NCBI GenBank assembly: GCA_022483465.1
Contig: JAKVNF010000003.1
Span: forward strand, 756,501 to 820,500
Source: Lachnospiraceae bacterium
GTDB lineage: Bacteria; Bacillota; Clostridia; Lachnospirales; Lachnospiraceae
Length of the DNA: 64,000 nucleotides
Direction: 5' to 3'
Of the stretch, positions 61,624 through 64,000 are shown piece by piece. The translations under genes and the position numbers were made by a program. The stretch's first letter is position 1, and every line of letters begins with the position of its first letter. Below the pieces are notes generated by a model, which saw only the letters and a program-made list of their open reading frames with translations, made no database searches and was not told the DNA's origin.

Positions 61624-63855
61624 ATGGCACAAGCGGAAAAGGAAAAGAAAGAGAAGAAGGACGGAATCAACTTTCGCGATCCCGCCTTTTACACGAACCG
61701 GGAGCTCTCCTGGCTCGAGTTCAACAGAAGATGCCTGGGGGAGGCCAGATCCAAGGAAAATCCCCTGATGGAGCGGCTGAACTTCCTCTCCATCACTGCC
61801 TCCAACCTGGATGAGTTCTTCATGGTCCGTGTGGCCTCCCTCCAGGACATGGTGAAGGCGGACTACAAGAAGACCGACATCGCCGGCATGACCGCCGGCG
61901 AGCAGCTGGAAGCGGTGCTGACAGCCGCCAAGGCCTTCATCGAGGATCAGTACAAGACCCTGAACCGGCAGATCCTGCCCGCCCTCTCCCAGGAGGGGAT
62001 CGTTCTGGTGGACAGCTACAAGAAGTGCACGGCGGATGAGAAGGTCTATCTGGACACCTACTTCGCCTCCGAGGTCTATCCGGTCCTGACCCCGATGGCA
62101 GTGGACTCCTCCCGGCCCTTCCCGCTCATCCTGAACAAGAGCCTGAACCTGGGCGCGCTCTTAACCCGCAAGGAGAACGCGGGCCCCGGAATCTTAAGCC
62201 ACACGAAGAAGGCAAGAAAGGCCTTAGACTCCGAGTCCGAGAACCTCGAGTTTGCCTGCGTGCAGGTGCCCGGCGTCCTGCCCCGGGTCATCACGCTCCC
62301 CAAGGCTCCCGGTGCCACCGGCACAAGGATCCTGCTTTTGGAGACCCTGATCCGCGAAAACATGGACAAGCTCTTCCTGAACTACGACATCGTCTGTGCC
62401 TTCCCGTTCCGCATCATGCGCAACGCCGACATGGACATCGATGAGGATGGAGCAGAGGACCTGCTTCGGGAGATCGAGAAACAGCTCAAGAAGAGAAAGC
62501 GGGGCGACGCCATCCGCCTGGAGGTGGAGGAGGGCACGGACCCGCGCCTTGTCTCCATCCTGGAGGAGGAGCTGTCCCTGAACAAGAACGAGATCTTCTC
62601 CATCGACGGCCCGCTGGATCTGACCTTTCTCTCCAAGGTGAGAAAACTCCCGGGATACGATGCCCTCCACGAGCACCGGTATCTGCCGCCGCAGGAGGTC
62701 CCGGAGCTCCCCGCAGGGTGCGACATCTTTGCCCAAATCCGCAAGGGCGACATCTTCCTGCACCACCCCTACGAGACCTTCCAGCCGGTGGTGGACTTCA
62801 TCGCCAATGCCGCGGTGGATCCGGACGTGCTCGCCATCAAGCAGACCCTGTACCGGGTCTCCGGCAACTCCCCGATCGTCGCCGCCCTCGCGAAGGCTGC
62901 CGACAACGGCAAACAGGTGACCGTGCTCGTCGAGCTCAAGGCCCGGTTTGATGAGGAGAACAACATCGTCTGGGCCAGAATGCTGGAAAAGGCCGGCGCC
63001 CATGTCATCTACGGCCTGGTGGGCCTCAAGACCCACTCCAAGATCACCCTGGTGGTGCGCCGCGAAGAGGATGGAATCCGCCGCTATGTCCACCTGGCCA
63101 CCGGCAACTACAACGACATCACCGCAAAGCTCTACACCGACTGCGGCCTGATGACCTGCAAGGAGGCCTTCGGCGAGGACGCCACCGCCGTCTTCAACAT
63201 GCTCTCCGGCTACTCTGAGCCCCGCAGCTGGAACCGCCTGATCCTGGCACCCCTGTGGATGAAGGAGCGCTTCAAGGCCCTGATCGCCCGGGAGGCGGAG
63301 AATGCAAGGCAGGGAGAGCCCGCCCTCATTAAGGCGAAGATGAACTCCCTGTGCGATCCCGACATCATCGAGGCCCTGTACAAGGCCTCCGCTGCCGGCG
63401 TGAAGATCCAGCTCATCATCCGCGGCATCTGCTGCCTGAAGGTGGGGATCCCCGGGGTCTCCGAGAACATCACGGTGCGCTCCATCGTCGGAAACTTCCT
63501 CGAGCACTCCCGGATCTTCTACTTCGAGAACGCAGGAAAGCCTGAGATCTATGCGGGCTCTGCAGACTGGATGCCCAGAAACCTCGACCGCCGCGTGGAG
63601 ATCGTCTTCCCGCTGGAGGATGCCGAGGTCAAGAAGAAGGCGGAGCACATCTTGGACTTAGAGCTCGCCGATACCATGCAGGCCTCGATCCTGCAGCCCG
63701 ACGGAACCTACGAGAAGGTGGACCGCCGCGGCAAGGAAAAGATCAACTCCCAGCTCATCTTCTGCCAGGAGGCCGCCGAGGCCGCAAGGAAGGCCCGCCA
63801 GAGCACCCAGGACACGAGGCTCTTCGTCCCCGAGGAGCACGCCGAGGAGGAGTAA
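61624..63855 (+). CDS. ppk1: Polyphosphate kinase 1
   Basis: A 743-residue enzyme that builds polyphosphate from ATP. PPK1 landmarks: SWLEFNRRCLGEA near the N-terminus, ALAKAADNGKQVTVLVELKARFDE, and the autophosphorylated His in GLKTHSKITLV with the second conserved HSRIFYFENAG. The C-terminus is charged. A terminator follows at 63921. Confidence 0.96.
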   Translation: MAQAEKEKKEKKDGINFRDPAFYTNRELSWLEFNRRCLGEARSKENPLMERLNFLSITASNLDEFFMVRVASLQDMVKADYKKTDIAGMTAGEQLEAVLTAAKAFIEDQYKTLNRQILPALSQEGIVLVDSYKKCTADEKVYLDTYFASEVYPVLTPMAVDSSRPFPLILNKSLNLGALLTRKENAGPGILSHTKKARKALDSESENLEFACVQVPGVLPRVITLPKAPGATGTRILLLETLIRENMDKLFLNYDIVCAFPFRIMRNADMDIDEDGAEDLLREIEKQLKKRKRGDAIRLEVEEGTDPRLVSILEEELSLNKNEIFSIDGPLDLTFLSKVRKLPGYDALHEHRYLPPQEVPELPAGCDIFAQIRKGDIFLHHPYETFQPVVDFIANAAVDPDVLAIKQTLYRVSGNSPIVAALAKAADNGKQVTVLVELKARFDEENNIVWARMLEKAGAHVIYGLVGLKTHSKITLVVRREEDGIRRYVHLATGNYNDITAKLYTDCGLMTCKEAFGEDATAVFNMLSGYSEPRSWNRLILAPLWMKERFKALIAREAENARQGEPALIKAKMNSLCDPDIIEALYKASAAGVKIQLIIRGICCLKVGIPGVSENITVRSIVGNFLEHSRIFYFENAGKPEIYAGSADWMPRNLDRRVEIVFPLEDAEVKKKAEHILDLELADTMQASILQPDGTYEKVDRRGKEKINSQLIFCQEAAEAARKARQSTQDTRLFVPEEHAEEE

Positions 63856-63920
63856 CCGGTAAGGGAAGCAACAGGCAGAGGCGGACAGAAAAAGTCCTCA
63901 CAACAGAACATCCAACAAAA

Positions 63921-63968
63921 AGAAGCGGTGGGAAGCTGCAAGCGCAGTGCTCCCACCGCTTCTTTTTG
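63921..63968 (+). terminator. Intrinsic terminator of ppx-ppk1
   Basis: AGAAGCGGTGGGA (63921-63933) and TCCCACCGCTTCT (63951-63963) form a perfect 13-bp stem, followed by TTTTG. Confidence 0.92.
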
Positions 63969-64000
63969 CGTGGAAGAAGACAGGGCAAGACCAAACGCTG

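Overview
This 64-kb window looks like chromosomal DNA of a GC-rich, anaerobic, butyrate-forming Firmicute, most like a Lachnospiraceae member of the gut or rumen. The reasons are strong AGGAGG-type ribosome binding sites, a ptb-buk butyrate pathway, a zinc-motif SecA, the rpmE - DUF1385 - prmC - prfA gene order, a class B sortase and many two-component sugar or pectin utilisation genes. The family assignment is inferred from gene content; no rRNA or tRNA gene was seen.

Layout. 1-6.7 kb: a DUF554 membrane protein, then a nucleoside/BMP-type ABC importer operon (lipoprotein, double ATPase, two permeases) ending in a phosphoribosyltransferase-like protein with a degenerate PRPP loop. 6.7-9.7 kb: an internally duplicated pRiA4b ORF-3-like protein on the minus strand, then remnants of divergent lysR and alpha/beta-hydrolase genes fused by a deletion. 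9.7-14.05 kb: a mobile island with an intact ISL3 element (8-bp target duplication), pieces of a phage (HNH nuclease, zinc protein, frameshifted ParB-methyltransferase) and a truncated, inverted ISL3-like copy. 14.1-20.2 kb: core genes ptb, buk, secA, prfB. 20.2-23.5 kb: a Fic protein with its own operator array, followed by an IS4/IS1634-like element.

23.5-35.7 kb is a plant-polysaccharide region: a TRAP transporter (dctPQM, with dctQ split by a 308-bp MITE), an AraC regulator, a GH105 unsaturated rhamnogalacturonyl hydrolase, rhamnose mutarotase and a TIM-barrel isomerase; then a GH2 glycosidase with a GPH-type sugar symporter and a divergent AraC regulator. 35.7-43.6 kb holds a radical SAM/SPASM protein divergent from an unknown 377-residue protein, then an NSS symporter, HAD phosphatase, CPBP protease, sortase B and rpe.

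43.5-50.8 kb is the most unusual part. A unit made of the rpe 3' end, a spacer and a DUF4143 ATPase gene appears to have been duplicated in tandem. The first unit was then invaded by an integrase plus IS91-type transposase pair and by an IscB (RNA-guided HNH/RuvC nuclease) element with its presumed omega RNA. The IscB element cuts the ATPase reading frame so cleanly that removing it restores the gene exactly. The second ATPase copy has decayed to a remnant.

50.8-64 kb is ordinary chromosome again: a 1,426-residue PAS/GGDEF/EAL protein, rpmE with a structured leader, DUF1385, prmC, prfA, pheA, and the polyphosphate pair ppx-ppk1.
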